Assembly: GCA_023257255.1 (NCBI GenBank)
Contig: JALRCR010000013.1
Span: forward strand, 1-35,631
Origin: Gammaproteobacteria bacterium
Lineage (GTDB): Bacteria > Pseudomonadota > Gammaproteobacteria > Ga0077536
Direction of reading: 5' to 3'
DNA length: 35,631 bases
Below are positions 14,445 to 23,250 of this stretch, piece by piece (position 1 is the first letter of the stretch; each line of letters begins with the position of its first letter). The notes below the pieces were generated by a model. The model worked only from the letters and a program-made list of their open reading frames with translations. It searched no databases and was not told the origin of the DNA. The position numbers were made by a program, and so were the translations under genes.

Positions 14445-15577
14445 CCTGCCCCGCGCGCCCGGCGCCCGCTCTCATCGAACATGAACGCTTCCGGCGGGAC
14501 GGCGGTCGGTGCATCTCCTTCGACGCCGTTCAGCACGTGGGCGAGGACGACCGCGACTGCCTGAAACAGCTCTTCCCGAATGGCGTGGCCGACGTCACTG
14601 GTAAAAAAGATCGCGCGGGTCAGTTCAGGCTGGCGGTGGATCGGGATGCCCAGCGCACGCGCCTCGTCCTGCAATTTAAGGGCAGGCTTGCCCTGCGCCT
14701 TGGCGCATACCGTCGGCGGCAGATCCTCTCCGGGCTGATACGACAGCGCGATGAGGAAGTGCGTCGGGTTGACCAGCACCACGGTCGCCTCGCGCACGGC
14801 GCCGGCCGTTCTGCCCATGGTGATCTCACGCTGCATGCGTCGCACCCGCGCGCGCAGTTCCGGCGAGCCTTCGCTTTGCCGATGCTCGTCGCGCGCTTCC
14901 TGCTTGGTCATCATCATGGACTGGCGGTGCTGCCACCATTGATAGAGCGAATCGACCAGCGCAAACAACAGGGCGACGCCCAGCAGCGCCAGCACCATGC
15001 GCCAGATTTCGCTAGTCACCACCCCCGTGACACCCGGAAGACTGGTGCGCACTAATCCTGCCAACAGCAGCCACTGGTCGCGAAACACCCAGTACATGAC
15101 CGCGAGCACCAGTGCAGATTTGCCCAGCGTTTTGGCCAACTCATACAGCGCCTGCTTGCCAAACAGGCGGGCGAGGCCGTTGACGGGGTTGAGGCGACTC
15201 CACTTGGGTGCCAGCGCCTGCGTGGAGAAGTTGAAGCCACCGAGCGCGAACTGCGAGATCAGCACGCCAATGGCCACGGGCACCGCGACGGTCAGCACCA
15301 GTTCCAGCATCTCAAGGCCGGCCGCGCCGAATTGCCGCAGCAGGGCCTGATGGTCACCGCCCGCCGTATTCAGTTGCAGCGAGTCGCGCAATAGCGCCGT
15401 CAGGGAATTGACCATGGCCCGACCCTGTACCGCCAACGCGCCGAAGGCCGCGGCCAGTGCCGCAAGCGAGAGCAAATCCTTGGAACTTAGCGTTCTGCCC
15501 TCTTCCCGGGCGCGGCGCTTTTTTTGCTCCGAGGGTTCCTCGGTTTTCTCCTGGCTGTCGTCCTGTTGCTCGGCCAT
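14441..15577 (-). CDS. flhB: Export apparatus switch protein FlhB
   Basis: 378 residues from ATG 15577, where the normal N-terminus begins (EKTEEPSEQKKRRAREEG). Four membrane segments lie between about 33 and 210. The autocleavage motif NPTH is present (270-273) and is followed by the typical FlhB-CC domain (KAQGKPALKLQDEARALGIP). FlhB switches export from hook to filament substrates after FliK checks hook length. The stop overlaps the Cys-rich gene; fliR ends 7 bases upstream. Confidence 0.97.
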   Translation of the reverse strand: MAEQQDDSQEKTEEPSEQKKRRAREEGRTLSSKDLLSLAALAAAFGALAVQGRAMVNSLTALLRDSLQLNTAGGDHQALLRQFGAAGLEMLELVLTVAVPVAIGVLISQFALGGFNFSTQALAPKWSRLNPVNGLARLFGKQALYELAKTLGKSALVLAVMYWVFRDQWLLLAGLVRTSLPGVTGVVTSEIWRMVLALLGVALLFALVDSLYQWWQHRQSMMMTKQEARDEHRQSEGSPELRARVRRMQREITMGRTAGAVREATVVLVNPTHFLIALSYQPGEDLPPTVCAKAQGKPALKLQDEARALGIPIHRQPELTRAIFFTSDVGHAIREELFQAVAVVLAHVLNGVEGDAPTAVPPEAFMFDESGRRARGAG

Positions 15578-15584
15578 GCTCGTG

Positions 15585-16373
15585 CTACCGCGGTGCGCTG
15601 TTGGTGATGAGTGCGTCCGTGGCCGACAGCGCATCCAGCAGCACCGCCACCATCTTCACGCTGATGTCCGGCATAAAGACACACAGGGCCACGCCGCCGA
15701 CCAGCAGCGCCAAGGGCACGCCGATCGAGAACATATTCATCTGCGGCGCCAGTCGATTGAGAATCCCGGTGCCGATGTTGAGGAGGACCACCACAAACAC
15801 CACCGGCGACATCAGTACCAGCGCATTGACCAGCATGGGGCCGACCGCTTCGCTCACTTCACGCAGCAGACCGCTGGGCAGGCCTTCGCCGCCCGGCGGC
15901 CACAGGCTGTAGGAGCGAATCAGCAATCCCAGCAGGAGGATGGGGCCCTGAATGCTCAGAAAGGCGATCAGCATCAGCTGATTCAGCAACTGGGCAATCA
16001 GCGGATTGCCTTCGCCGCTCGAGGGGTCAACCATCGAGGCGAAGCTCAAGCCCATGGTGGCCGCGACGACTTCACCTGCTGCCGCCGCTGCGCCAAACAG
16101 GATGCGCAAGAACAAACCCAGAGAAGCGCCGAGAATAACCTCACGCGCCGCCATTTCGAGTTTGAGCAATGCTCCGCCCGCCAAGGCGGCGGGCGCCTGC
16201 ACGTGCGAGGCGACCACCACCGCCACCAGCGTGACGATGACCAGCCGGATCTGCAGGGTCAAGGGATTGGCACTCAGGATCGGCGCGCTTAAAAAAAACG
16301 CCGAGACCCGCAGGTGAAAGAAAGCCACCTGATAGAGCCAGTTCAATAGGTCCGCGTGCTGAAGTGCGATCAA
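15585..16373 (-). CDS. fliR: Export gate protein FliR
   Basis: 262 residues, the usual length, with about six membrane segments. The FliR family pattern is seen in the N-terminal RVSAFFLSAPILSAN, the central MDPSSGEGNPLIAQLLNQ-like loop, and GLLIRSYSLWPPG. It forms the gate core with FliP and FliQ in the inner membrane. Its start overlaps the fliQ stop by 4 bases. Confidence 0.96.
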   Translation of the reverse strand: MIALQHADLLNWLYQVAFFHLRVSAFFLSAPILSANPLTLQIRLVIVTLVAVVVASHVQAPAALAGGALLKLEMAAREVILGASLGLFLRILFGAAAAAGEVVAATMGLSFASMVDPSSGEGNPLIAQLLNQLMLIAFLSIQGPILLLGLLIRSYSLWPPGGEGLPSGLLREVSEAVGPMLVNALVLMSPVVFVVVLLNIGTGILNRLAPQMNMFSIGVPLALLVGGVALCVFMPDISVKMVAVLLDALSATDALITNSAPR

Positions 16374-16636
16374 AATGCCATTCCGGCGATGCGTTCAAAG
16401 ACCAGACCGAACAGCACGCGACAGCGGTCCAGCATGAGCGGGCCCAGCAAACCCATCACCAGAAAGACCACCACAATTTTCGGCACGAACGAAAGCGTCA
16501 TCTCGTTCACCGACGTCGCGGCCTGAATGATCCCAACGACGAGCCCCACCACCAGCGCGGCCAGAATGGGTGGCGCCATGAGATAGAGCAGGGTCCAGGA
16601 CGCCTCGCGACCGATAAGCGTGATGTATTCCGGCAT
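16370..16636 (-). CDS. fliQ: Export gate protein FliQ
   Basis: 88 residues, two membrane segments (about 17-40 and 52-72) with the family loop IQAATSVNEMTLSFVPK between them. This is the normal length and topology. It lies 9 bases after fliP and overlaps fliR. It makes part of the FliPQR export channel. Confidence 0.97.
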   Translation of the reverse strand: MPEYITLIGREASWTLLYLMAPPILAALVVGLVVGIIQAATSVNEMTLSFVPKIVVVFLVMGLLGPLMLDRCRVLFGLVFERIAGMAF

Positions 16637-16645
16637 GACGGGCTC

Positions 16646-17407
16646 CTATTTGCCGTAGCTCTGTACCAGCGAACCAATGGTCATGGCCCAGCCGTCGACG
16701 CTGACAAACAGCAGCAGCTTGAACGGCAGCGAAACCAGCATGGGCGAGACCATCATCATGCCCAGCGACATCAGGATGCTGGCGATCACCAGATCGATGA
16801 CCAGAAACGGAATGAACAACATGAAGCCCATCTCGAAGCCCGTGCGCATTTCGCTGACCACGAAGGCGGGTGCGGCGATGCTCATGGGAATGTCTGCCAC
16901 CCTCGCGTAGTTTTTGGCGCCCACCAAATCGGCGAAGGCGATCACATCGGCCTCCTTGGTGTTGGCCAGCATGAAGGTTTTAACCACTTGCAGGCCGCGA
17001 CTGAGCGCAAGGTCGCCCGCCATCTGGCCCGCGATAAAGGGCGCAATGGCCTCCTGCTGCAGCTTCTCGTAGGTCGGCTGCATGACCAGCATGCTGGCGA
17101 CCAGGGCGACCCCGATCAGCACCTGATTGGGTGGCGTCTGGGCGGTACCAAGCGCCTGACGCAGAATCGACAGCACGATGATGATGCGCGTGAACGAGGT
17201 CGCCATCAGTAAGAGCGAAGGCAGGATGGTCAGCGCCGACATCAGCAGCAGCAGTTGCAGCGGCACGGAGTAGCTGGTGCCGCCACCGCTCTGCGGTGCC
17301 GATTGCAGCACCGTTAAATCCAGCGGCCCGGCGCCGGCGACCCCACTGGCGAGCAGCGCCACAGCGAGGGCGCAGCGCGCGGCACGGCGGCGGTGTTCAA
17401 GCCTCAT
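16646..17407 (-). CDS. fliP: Export gate protein FliP
   Basis: 253 residues from ATG 17407, which opens a cleavable signal peptide and overlaps fliO by 11 bases. A longer frame to 17497 adds non-homologous residues. The family stretches ILPSLLLMATSFTRIIIVLS and LGTAQTPPNQVLIG are clear, as is the C-terminal FKLLLFVSVDGWAM. FliP forms the channel with FliQ and FliR. Confidence 0.97.
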   Translation of the reverse strand: MRLEHRRRAARCALAVALLASGVAGAGPLDLTVLQSAPQSGGGTSYSVPLQLLLLMSALTILPSLLLMATSFTRIIIVLSILRQALGTAQTPPNQVLIGVALVASMLVMQPTYEKLQQEAIAPFIAGQMAGDLALSRGLQVVKTFMLANTKEADVIAFADLVGAKNYARVADIPMSIAAPAFVVSEMRTGFEMGFMLFIPFLVIDLVIASILMSLGMMMVSPMLVSLPFKLLLFVSVDGWAMTIGSLVQSYGK

Positions 17408-17699
17408 GGGCTGTCCCCGTCGCCACATCCATGGCGAGCGGCTGCGGCATGCGTGCGTCGCCGATGGCGACCACAAAGGGACGGCTCTCAATTTCAATCA
17501 GCGCACAGCCGCTGCCCGGCCGAAACCAGACCACATCAACAATGCGGATCTTGCGGCCCGCAGGTCGGCTACCGGGCCATGTCGCGCCGCGCCGGCGTAA
17601 CCAGATCCCCAGCCCCCACAGCGCAGCGAGCAGCAGCAGGATGAGCCCGAGCGGCCCCAGCACCTGCCCCATTCGCTCGATTGTCGTCGCGCTGCTCAC
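17397..17699 (-). CDS. fliO: FliO-like export assembly protein
   Basis: 100 residues. One membrane segment (about 14-34) is followed by a basic stretch and a small beta domain (KIRIVDVVWFRPGSGCALIEI) typical of FliO. FliO assists assembly of FliP in the membrane. Position between fliN and fliP, with a 4-base overlap with fliN, supports the call, since FliO sequences are poorly conserved. Confidence 0.88.
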   Translation of the reverse strand: MSSATTIERMGQVLGPLGLILLLLAALWGLGIWLRRRGATWPGSRPAGRKIRIVDVVWFRPGSGCALIEIESRPFVVAIGDARMPQPLAMDVATGTAHEA

Positions 17700-17992
17700 A
17701 GGTCGAGCAGGCGCTTTTCCGGCGTCACGATTTCGGTAAATCGCACGCCCAGGCGTTCGCCCACCATGACGATTTCGCCTTTCGCGATGCCGGCGCCGTT
17801 AACGAAAATATCCAGCTGCTCACCGGCCAGTCGATTCAGCTCGATGACCGAGCCCTCGTTGAGGCGGATGAGGTCGCGAATCTTGAGCGTGGTGGCGCCG
17901 ACCTCAACGGTCAGTTTGACGTCGATATTTTCGAGCAAGCGCAGGTTGTCGCCGCGCCGGCGATTTGCGTTGGTCAATTCCTGAGAATCCAT
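17696..17992 (-). CDS. fliN: C-ring switch protein FliN
   Basis: 98 residues, a short-form FliN. The SpoA domain covers almost all of it: LLENIDVKLTVEVG, LNEGSVIELNRLAGEQLDIFVNG, and EIVMVGERLGVRFTEIV. It forms the lower C ring with FliM and docks FliH. It starts 6 bases after fliM and overlaps fliO. Confidence 0.97.
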   Translation of the reverse strand: MDSQELTNANRRRGDNLRLLENIDVKLTVEVGATTLKIRDLIRLNEGSVIELNRLAGEQLDIFVNGAGIAKGEIVMVGERLGVRFTEIVTPEKRLLDL

Positions 17993-17998
17993 GACGGC

Positions 17999-18970
17999 TT
18001 ATTCCTCGAAGATTTCGGTAATTTTCACGGCGGCGTTGCTGCCCACTTCGCCGAGCGTGCCGGCGGCATAGCGCTGCTGCTCGATGTACAGCGTGACCCC
18101 TTCGACCGAGGGGATGTTCACCACCATGCCGGCTTCCAGATCGAGCAGTTGCGACAAGGTGATGCTCGGCTCGGCGATGCGCGGGCGCACGGTCAGTTCG
18201 ATGTTGAGCACGGCGTCGTAAAGCCGCTCGCGCCAGGTCAGGTCTTCGTCCGCCATTGTCGAACTCAGCTTCGATCGCAGCAGCGGGGCGATGGGCTTGA
18301 GGCTTTGCAGGGTGTAGCAAAGGTCGATGACGAACGGGTCGAGCGTTGGCACCTGGACCGCAAAGCTGTTGACGAGAATCATGTCCGAGCCTTCGCAAAA
18401 CGCGATGAAGGCGGGATTGGTTTCAGTGCCGATCACGTTCACGTCGAGCGTCATGGTGTCGCGCCAGGCCAGCTTTAGCTGCGCGGCAATACGCTCGGTG
18501 ATCATCCGCGCCACCCGCTCTTCGGTGGGCGTGAATTCGTTTTGCCGGGTAGTCGACGCCGGCCCCGTGCCCCCGAAGTAGCGGTTGACCAGCAGGCTGA
18601 TGAAATCTGGTCGGTAGGTCAGCAGCGCCGTGCCTTTTAGCTGTTCCAGCTTGAGCGTGTTCAGGCTGACAAAGGGCGGCAGCGATTCCAGATATTCATC
18701 CAGCGTTTTCGCTTCCGGCGGAAAGGCCGAAATGCGGGGCTGAAAGCGCAGGAAACTCTGGAACACATTCCGCATCGCGCGACCAAGCCGGTCGTCGATC
18801 GCATTCAGCGCGTGCAGGTCGCCCATCAGCGACATGTCGTCGCCGGCAAAGCTGAACGGCACCACGTCTACCGAATCGGGCACGCCGACGCGCGGCGGTG
18901 AATCGGCAGCCGAAAGGCTCGCCAGCAGGGCGGAGACTTCCTGTTCGCTGAGGGTTTTTACCGAGGCCAT
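17999..18970 (-). CDS. fliM: C-ring switch protein FliM
   Basis: 323 residues. The N-terminal LSEQEVSALLASL (7-19) matches the CheY-P-binding EIDALL motif. The CheC-like middle domain contains YFGGTG. The C-terminal SpoA domain resembles FliN. FliM links chemotaxis signals to rotor direction. It lies 10 bases after fliL. No chemotaxis genes are seen in the window, but the kept CheY motif suggests that they exist elsewhere. Confidence 0.97.
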   Translation of the reverse strand: MASVKTLSEQEVSALLASLSAADSPPRVGVPDSVDVVPFSFAGDDMSLMGDLHALNAIDDRLGRAMRNVFQSFLRFQPRISAFPPEAKTLDEYLESLPPFVSLNTLKLEQLKGTALLTYRPDFISLLVNRYFGGTGPASTTRQNEFTPTEERVARMITERIAAQLKLAWRDTMTLDVNVIGTETNPAFIAFCEGSDMILVNSFAVQVPTLDPFVIDLCYTLQSLKPIAPLLRSKLSSTMADEDLTWRERLYDAVLNIELTVRPRIAEPSITLSQLLDLEAGMVVNIPSVEGVTLYIEQQRYAAGTLGEVGSNAAVKITEIFEE

Positions 18971-18980
18971 GGACGAGGGG

Positions 18981-19679
18981 CTACTGGGTCACGAAGGAGG
19001 TGAAGTGCACTTCCTCGATACCGCCGAACCGGGTCTTCTTCAGCAGGACGTCATTGATGGCGTCCCGAATGCGCCCGGCGATTTGCTGTTTCGCCTCGAT
19101 GCCGACAATGTCCTCATCGGTGCAATCTGCCAGCGTCCCGATGACCGCGCTCTTAAGCGCCGGCTCGTGGGCCTTGACGTTCGTAATGACCTGGTCGTCG
19201 TATTGGGTCGACAGGGCGATCGTGACCTGAATGAAGTGGCGCGAGTTCTTGAGGTTGGCGGTAAAGGTGCCCGGAAAATCGTAATAGGTCGTCGCAAACT
19301 CGGCTTCGACCTCGACCTTCTTCTTCTTGGGGCCACACGGCGGCTTGGCGCCCGCCTCGTCTTTCTTTTCGCCGTGCTCGCCGCCGCCACCGCCGGCTTC
19401 AGCTGCGGCCACCGGCACGCAGTCCTCTTCGGCCGCTTCACCTTCGTGGTGCTCGGTGTCTTCCTTCTTGTGCTCTTCACCGGCAGGTGGTTTCAACAGA
19501 CCGGCGAATTCGTCTTCGGGCGGCGCCATCATCTTGTTCGCGACAAACCCGCCGGCCGCGCCCAGGACCAGCAGCAACACGGCGCCCACAATCATGAGGA
19601 CCAGCTTGAGCGGAGATTTCTTGGGCGCGGCCGGCTCGGCGGCGGCGTTCTTGTCGGCTTTGTCGGATTTATCGGCCAT
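18981..19679 (-). CDS. fliL: FliL with long acidic, Cys-containing linker
   Basis: 232 residues, clearly longer than the common 150-180. The N-terminus is cytoplasmic, one membrane segment lies at about 25-48, and the conserved stomatin-like C-terminal domain runs about 135-232 (ending VHFTSFVTQ). The extra length is a charged linker (about 60-130) rich in Glu, His, Gly and Lys, with one Cys in AEEDC and one in KPPC. FliL rings surround stator units. The linker may be flexible or metal-binding (inference). The gap from fliK is 34 bases. Confidence 0.93.
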   Translation of the reverse strand: MADKSDKADKNAAAEPAAPKKSPLKLVLMIVGAVLLLVLGAAGGFVANKMMAPPEDEFAGLLKPPAGEEHKKEDTEHHEGEAAEEDCVPVAAAEAGGGGGEHGEKKDEAGAKPPCGPKKKKVEVEAEFATTYYDFPGTFTANLKNSRHFIQVTIALSTQYDDQVITNVKAHEPALKSAVIGTLADCTDEDIVGIEAKQQIAGRIRDAINDVLLKKTRFGGIEEVHFTSFVTQ

Positions 19680-19713
19680 GGGCCAGCTGCTCCAGAGTTA
19701 CTAGCGGGGGGTG

Positions 19714-21420
19714 TCAGGCGAGGGCTGTGACGGGTGGCGGTTCGAGAATTTCGATACTCGACACGTTCAGCCCGCCGCGCGCGAGGCTGGCGGCGATCGC
19801 CGGCGCCTCACCGTGAAAAAAGCGCCGCGCGCGGTCGTTCTGCGCGCCAAGTTTCATTTGGACGCCGCCGCTGGCGGTCAAGGCGAGGGTGACGGTCAGG
19901 GCGCCCATCAGTCGCGGATGGAGCTGCAAGGTGACGGTCTGCAGACTGCCCGGCGCGCCCAGCGCGGGCAGCCGGATCCTTGCGCTTTCAAGCAGGGTTT
20001 CGCGCCAGGCCTGACTGCGCAAATCGAGGCTGCGCGGCGCCGAGGCGGCAGGGCTTTCGGCATCCCGCGCGGGCGGCGGTGCGGCTTCGGCGCCCGGCGT
20101 CGAAGCGGCGGCGCCGGGCGATCCGACGAGCTCCTGAGTGGCGCGCGCCAGCGATTGCGTGAACGGCACGACCGCTTCCGGCGCGGGGATGCTTATCTCC
20201 GGCGTCGGCGTCGGCAGCGGCGTGGCCCGTGGCGCATCGTCCTCGGGCAGGCGCCGCTTCGCTCCTGCGAGATGGCGGGCACTGCTAGACGAGGGCCCGG
20301 CCATATCGGCTGCCAGATGCGCCTGACTGCTCGCCGACGACGACGCACGCCGACCGCGGTGGTTTTTCGCCTCCGGGTTCAGGGCTTCGGCGCGCGGCCC
20401 AGCGGCCGCATTGGACGCTGACGATTCTCCGGCCGTCGCCGCGGCGTCCTCAGACGCGGCGGGCGTCGTCGTTGTCCCGCGGCCGAGTGCGGCCGACAGC
20501 ACGGTCGCTGGCGATTCGATTGCGGGAGCGATAGCGCTCGGCGCGACGGGCGATGGGGTGTTGGTCGCGGTTACCGCTGCCGGGGAGACCGGCGCCGCGT
20601 GAGAGGCGGCAGGCTGCTCACGCCGCAGAGCGTCCGCGAGCTCGACGCTTACCGCCGCGCTAGCGTCGCTCGGGGCGGACGGGCGACCGTCCTGCGGGAC
20701 CGCCGCTTGCGGCGAGTCCGCGAGCGGATCTGGCGCCGGCGGCGCTGCGACAGGCGTGGCCGCGGCGACAACCATCTCGGCCGTCGGTTGGACGGATGGA
20801 CCCACCGCGTCCACCCGCAGATTCAGGATCGCGGGCGGTGCTGGTGGCGGGTTCGCGGCCATCGGTAAACCGTCAGCGCCCGGAGACGGCGTCGAGTCAG
20901 GGGCGATGTCGGCCGTTGCCGTGTTCTCGAGCGTCGCCTCGAATAGCTCGAGGTCTTCCGTCCCGTCCGCCGCAAGGGCGAGCGCCGGGTCCATCGTCGG
21001 GGCCGGCTGCCCCGCCAGGCCAGCGCTGAAGAAAGGCAACAGCGCGCCCACGGCGGGCGCGGTGCGCAAGGCGGATTTATCGCCCGCGCGAAGGAAAGTG
21101 AGGCGCGAGTCCACTTCCGCCAGAGCGTCTTCCCGATTGGGTCGCGCTTTGGCCAGGGCCTCCGGGATGGCTGACAACGCGGTTGATTCCAAGGATGGCG
21201 TAGGCGAAGCCTCATCTTCATGCGCGCTCGAAGCGAGCGAAGAAACTTCCAATTCGGTGGCGCCTGCGACCGGCGAGTCTGGGCTTGTCGGTTCGCTCGC
21301 CGGCGCCGGCAATTCGAATAGCTTGCCGGCGCTGCCGGGCGTGCTGGCGGCGCCGCTGGAGGCGTCGCGCGCCGTGGTCTGTGGCGCTGCCGAGACGGGC
21401 GCAAGATTCAGAAAATTCAT
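19714..21420 (-). CDS. fliK: Hook-length control protein FliK
   Basis: 568 residues from ATG 21420, chosen because it starts a typical N-terminus (MNFLNLAP) and overlaps a tiny upstream frame by ATGA. The bulk is a low-complexity Ala/Pro/Ser/Thr/Glu ruler. The C-terminal about 100 residues form the conserved domain (TVTLQLHPRLMGALTVTLAL and GGVQMKLGAQ), which contacts FlhB-CC. FliK measures the hook and triggers the substrate switch. Poorly conserved ruler, so the N-terminus is the least certain part. Confidence 0.9.
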   Translation of the reverse strand: MNFLNLAPVSAAPQTTARDASSGAASTPGSAGKLFELPAPASEPTSPDSPVAGATELEVSSLASSAHEDEASPTPSLESTALSAIPEALAKARPNREDALAEVDSRLTFLRAGDKSALRTAPAVGALLPFFSAGLAGQPAPTMDPALALAADGTEDLELFEATLENTATADIAPDSTPSPGADGLPMAANPPPAPPAILNLRVDAVGPSVQPTAEMVVAAATPVAAPPAPDPLADSPQAAVPQDGRPSAPSDASAAVSVELADALRREQPAASHAAPVSPAAVTATNTPSPVAPSAIAPAIESPATVLSAALGRGTTTTPAASEDAAATAGESSASNAAAGPRAEALNPEAKNHRGRRASSSASSQAHLAADMAGPSSSSARHLAGAKRRLPEDDAPRATPLPTPTPEISIPAPEAVVPFTQSLARATQELVGSPGAAASTPGAEAAPPPARDAESPAASAPRSLDLRSQAWRETLLESARIRLPALGAPGSLQTVTLQLHPRLMGALTVTLALTASGGVQMKLGAQNDRARRFFHGEAPAIAASLARGGLNVSSIEILEPPPVTALA

Positions 21421-21503
21421 GAGGGGCGGTGTCCGTGTGAAGGCCGTGGATGGCGCACTTGAAGCGGTTGAGACCAGGCCCGGATCAGCAATTGATGTGC
21501 CAT
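21417..21503 (-). other. 28-codon reading frame bridging fliJ and fliK
   Basis: An ATG directly follows the fliJ TAA (21504-21506) and the frame closes with TGA overlapping the fliK ATG (ATGA). It has no visible family and no strong ribosome site. It could be chance, or it could carry ribosomes from fliJ to fliK. Confidence 0.3.
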
Positions 21504-21929
21504 TTAGACGCGCGCTCGCGGCGCCAGCGCCAACGCTTCCGCCCGCTCGGCAGCCGTGCGATGTTCCGTTCGGGTTTCCAGCACCAGGCGCTCGATGTGC
21601 TCCACGCGCAGCCGCAACGTCGTGACCGCCGCCATCCCGCGCGTGCGTTCTTCCTGCAGCCACTCGACCTGGCCCTGTTGTTCGCGATGGGCTTCTGCGA
21701 GTTCGCCCAGCTTTCGCCGTATCCCGCTCAAGGTCATGGCCGGCATGCCGCGCGCCTCCTCCAGCTCTACGTAGTGGGCGCGGAGTTTCTGCAATTCATC
21801 GAACAGACGTTGGGCGTCCGCCAGCGCGGTATTGATGCCCGCTAACGCCTGCGTCTGACGCCGTTGCCGGTCGAGATAACGCAGCCGCAGGATCTGCAGG
21901 CGACGCAGGCGGCGTTTGAAATCAGCCAT
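21504..21929 (-). CDS. fliJ: Flagellar export chaperone FliJ
   Basis: 141 residues, almost entirely helical and rich in Arg, Glu, Gln and Leu, giving two antiparallel coiled-coil helices as in FliJ. FliJ sits in the FliI hexamer like the gamma subunit of F1 and links the ATPase to FlhA. The start lies inside fliI (8-base overlap). Identification depends on length, coiled coil and position, because family sequence identity is low. Confidence 0.92.
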   Translation of the reverse strand: MADFKRRLRRLQILRLRYLDRQRRQTQALAGINTALADAQRLFDELQKLRAHYVELEEARGMPAMTLSGIRRKLGELAEAHREQQGQVEWLQEERTRGMAAVTTLRLRVEHIERLVLETRTEHRTAAERAEALALAPRARV

Positions 21930-23250
21930 CGCTGGTTACCTTGAACAGCGCCTGCTGGGCGTCGTCCCAGCCGCAGCGCTGGTCCAGCGGCTGGCTGATG
22001 TAGCTCATCATCTGCGGATGCCGGCTCAGCGCCAGGTCGATCTCGCGATCCACACCCGCCTGATAGCCGCCCATCAGCGCAAGGTCTTTGTTCTCCTGAT
22101 ACAGCGAGTAACGGCGGCGGAAAATCCGCGCGGCGTCGAGGTGGCGCTGGGCGCAGATGTGGGTCGAGACCCGGCTTACCGAGGAGGCCACGTCGATCGC
22201 GGGATAAACCCCCTGCTCGGCCAGCGTGCGCGACAACACGATGTGCCCGTCGGTGATCGCGCGGGCCGCGTCGACCACCGGGTCATTCACGTCATCGCCA
22301 TCGGCCAGCACGGTATAGAAGGCCGTGACCGAGCCACCGGTTTCGCGGTCGCGCCCCGCGCGCTCCACCAGTTTGGGAATCAGCGCGACCACCGAAGGCG
22401 GGTAGCCCTTGGCCGTCGGCTGCTCACCGAGCGCCAGGCCGATCTCACGCTGCGCATGGCCCACGCGGGTCAGTGAGTCGACAATCAGCAAGACTTGCTT
22501 ACCCTGGCTGCGAAAATAGTCTGCTATCGCACACGCCCGATGCGCGCCGCGTATGCGCAGGATGGGCGACTGCTCGGCGGTGACCGCCACCACCACCGTC
22601 CTTGCCCGCGACTCTTCGGTCAACACGCTTTGTACGAAGCCGCTGACTTCACGCGCGCGCTCGCCGATCAGCGCGGCGACCACCACATCGGCCTGCGTGC
22701 CGCGACAGAGCATGGACAACAGCACGCTCTTGCCCACGCCCGAGCCGGCGATAAGCCCGATGCGCTGACCACGCCCCACCGACAGCAGGCCGTTAATCGC
22801 GCGCACGCCGACATCCAGCGGTTCGCTGACTTCGGCCCGGGTCAGGGGATTGACCTGCTGGCCGCGCAAGGCAACCTTGCCCTCGGCCACCAGCGCCGCC
22901 TGTCCGTCCAGCGGATGGCCGTCCGCGTCCCACACGCGGCCGAGGAGACCGCGCCCGACCGGCACTTCGTCGACGGCGCCGGTGACGCGCACCAGCGCGC
23001 CGGCGGCGATACGCGCAGAGCCATTGGTCAGGGCAATCATGGTTTCCTGCTCGCGAAAGCCAATTACTTCGCCGTGTCCGCCCACGCCGTCGGTGGTGTC
23101 GATTTCGCAGGCCGCGCCGACCGGCGCACTGCAGCCCACGGCCCCGGCAATCGCGCCATCAAAACGCACCACGCGGCCGGCGCGCAGCGGCGGTGTGACG
23201 CGTGGGCGCAGGCGCAGCCCGGCCAGCGCATTGATGCCGCGGGCGCTCAC
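21922..23250 (-). CDS. fliI: Flagellum-specific ATPase FliI
   Basis: 442 residues, normal length. GTG start forms GTGA with the fliH stop. Walker A is GSGVGKS (169-175) and Walker B is in VLLIVDSL (253-260). Other F1/V-type landmarks are GERAREV and SLTRVGHAQREIGLALGE. It forms a hexamer under the export gate with FliH and FliJ. Confidence 0.97.
   Translation of the reverse strand: MSARGINALAGLRLRPRVTPPLRAGRVVRFDGAIAGAVGCSAPVGAACEIDTTDGVGGHGEVIGFREQETMIALTNGSARIAAGALVRVTGAVDEVPVGRGLLGRVWDADGHPLDGQAALVAEGKVALRGQQVNPLTRAEVSEPLDVGVRAINGLLSVGRGQRIGLIAGSGVGKSVLLSMLCRGTQADVVVAALIGERAREVSGFVQSVLTEESRARTVVVAVTAEQSPILRIRGAHRACAIADYFRSQGKQVLLIVDSLTRVGHAQREIGLALGEQPTAKGYPPSVVALIPKLVERAGRDRETGGSVTAFYTVLADGDDVNDPVVDAARAITDGHIVLSRTLAEQGVYPAIDVASSVSRVSTHICAQRHLDAARIFRRRYSLYQENKDLALMGGYQAGVDREIDLALSRHPQMMSYISQPLDQRCGWDDAQQALFKVTSDG

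Noticed and set aside
19714..21420. Low-complexity Ala/Pro/Thr repeats in FliK as a tandem-repeat element
   Set aside because: No regular repeat unit is visible; this is the normal disordered ruler of FliK.
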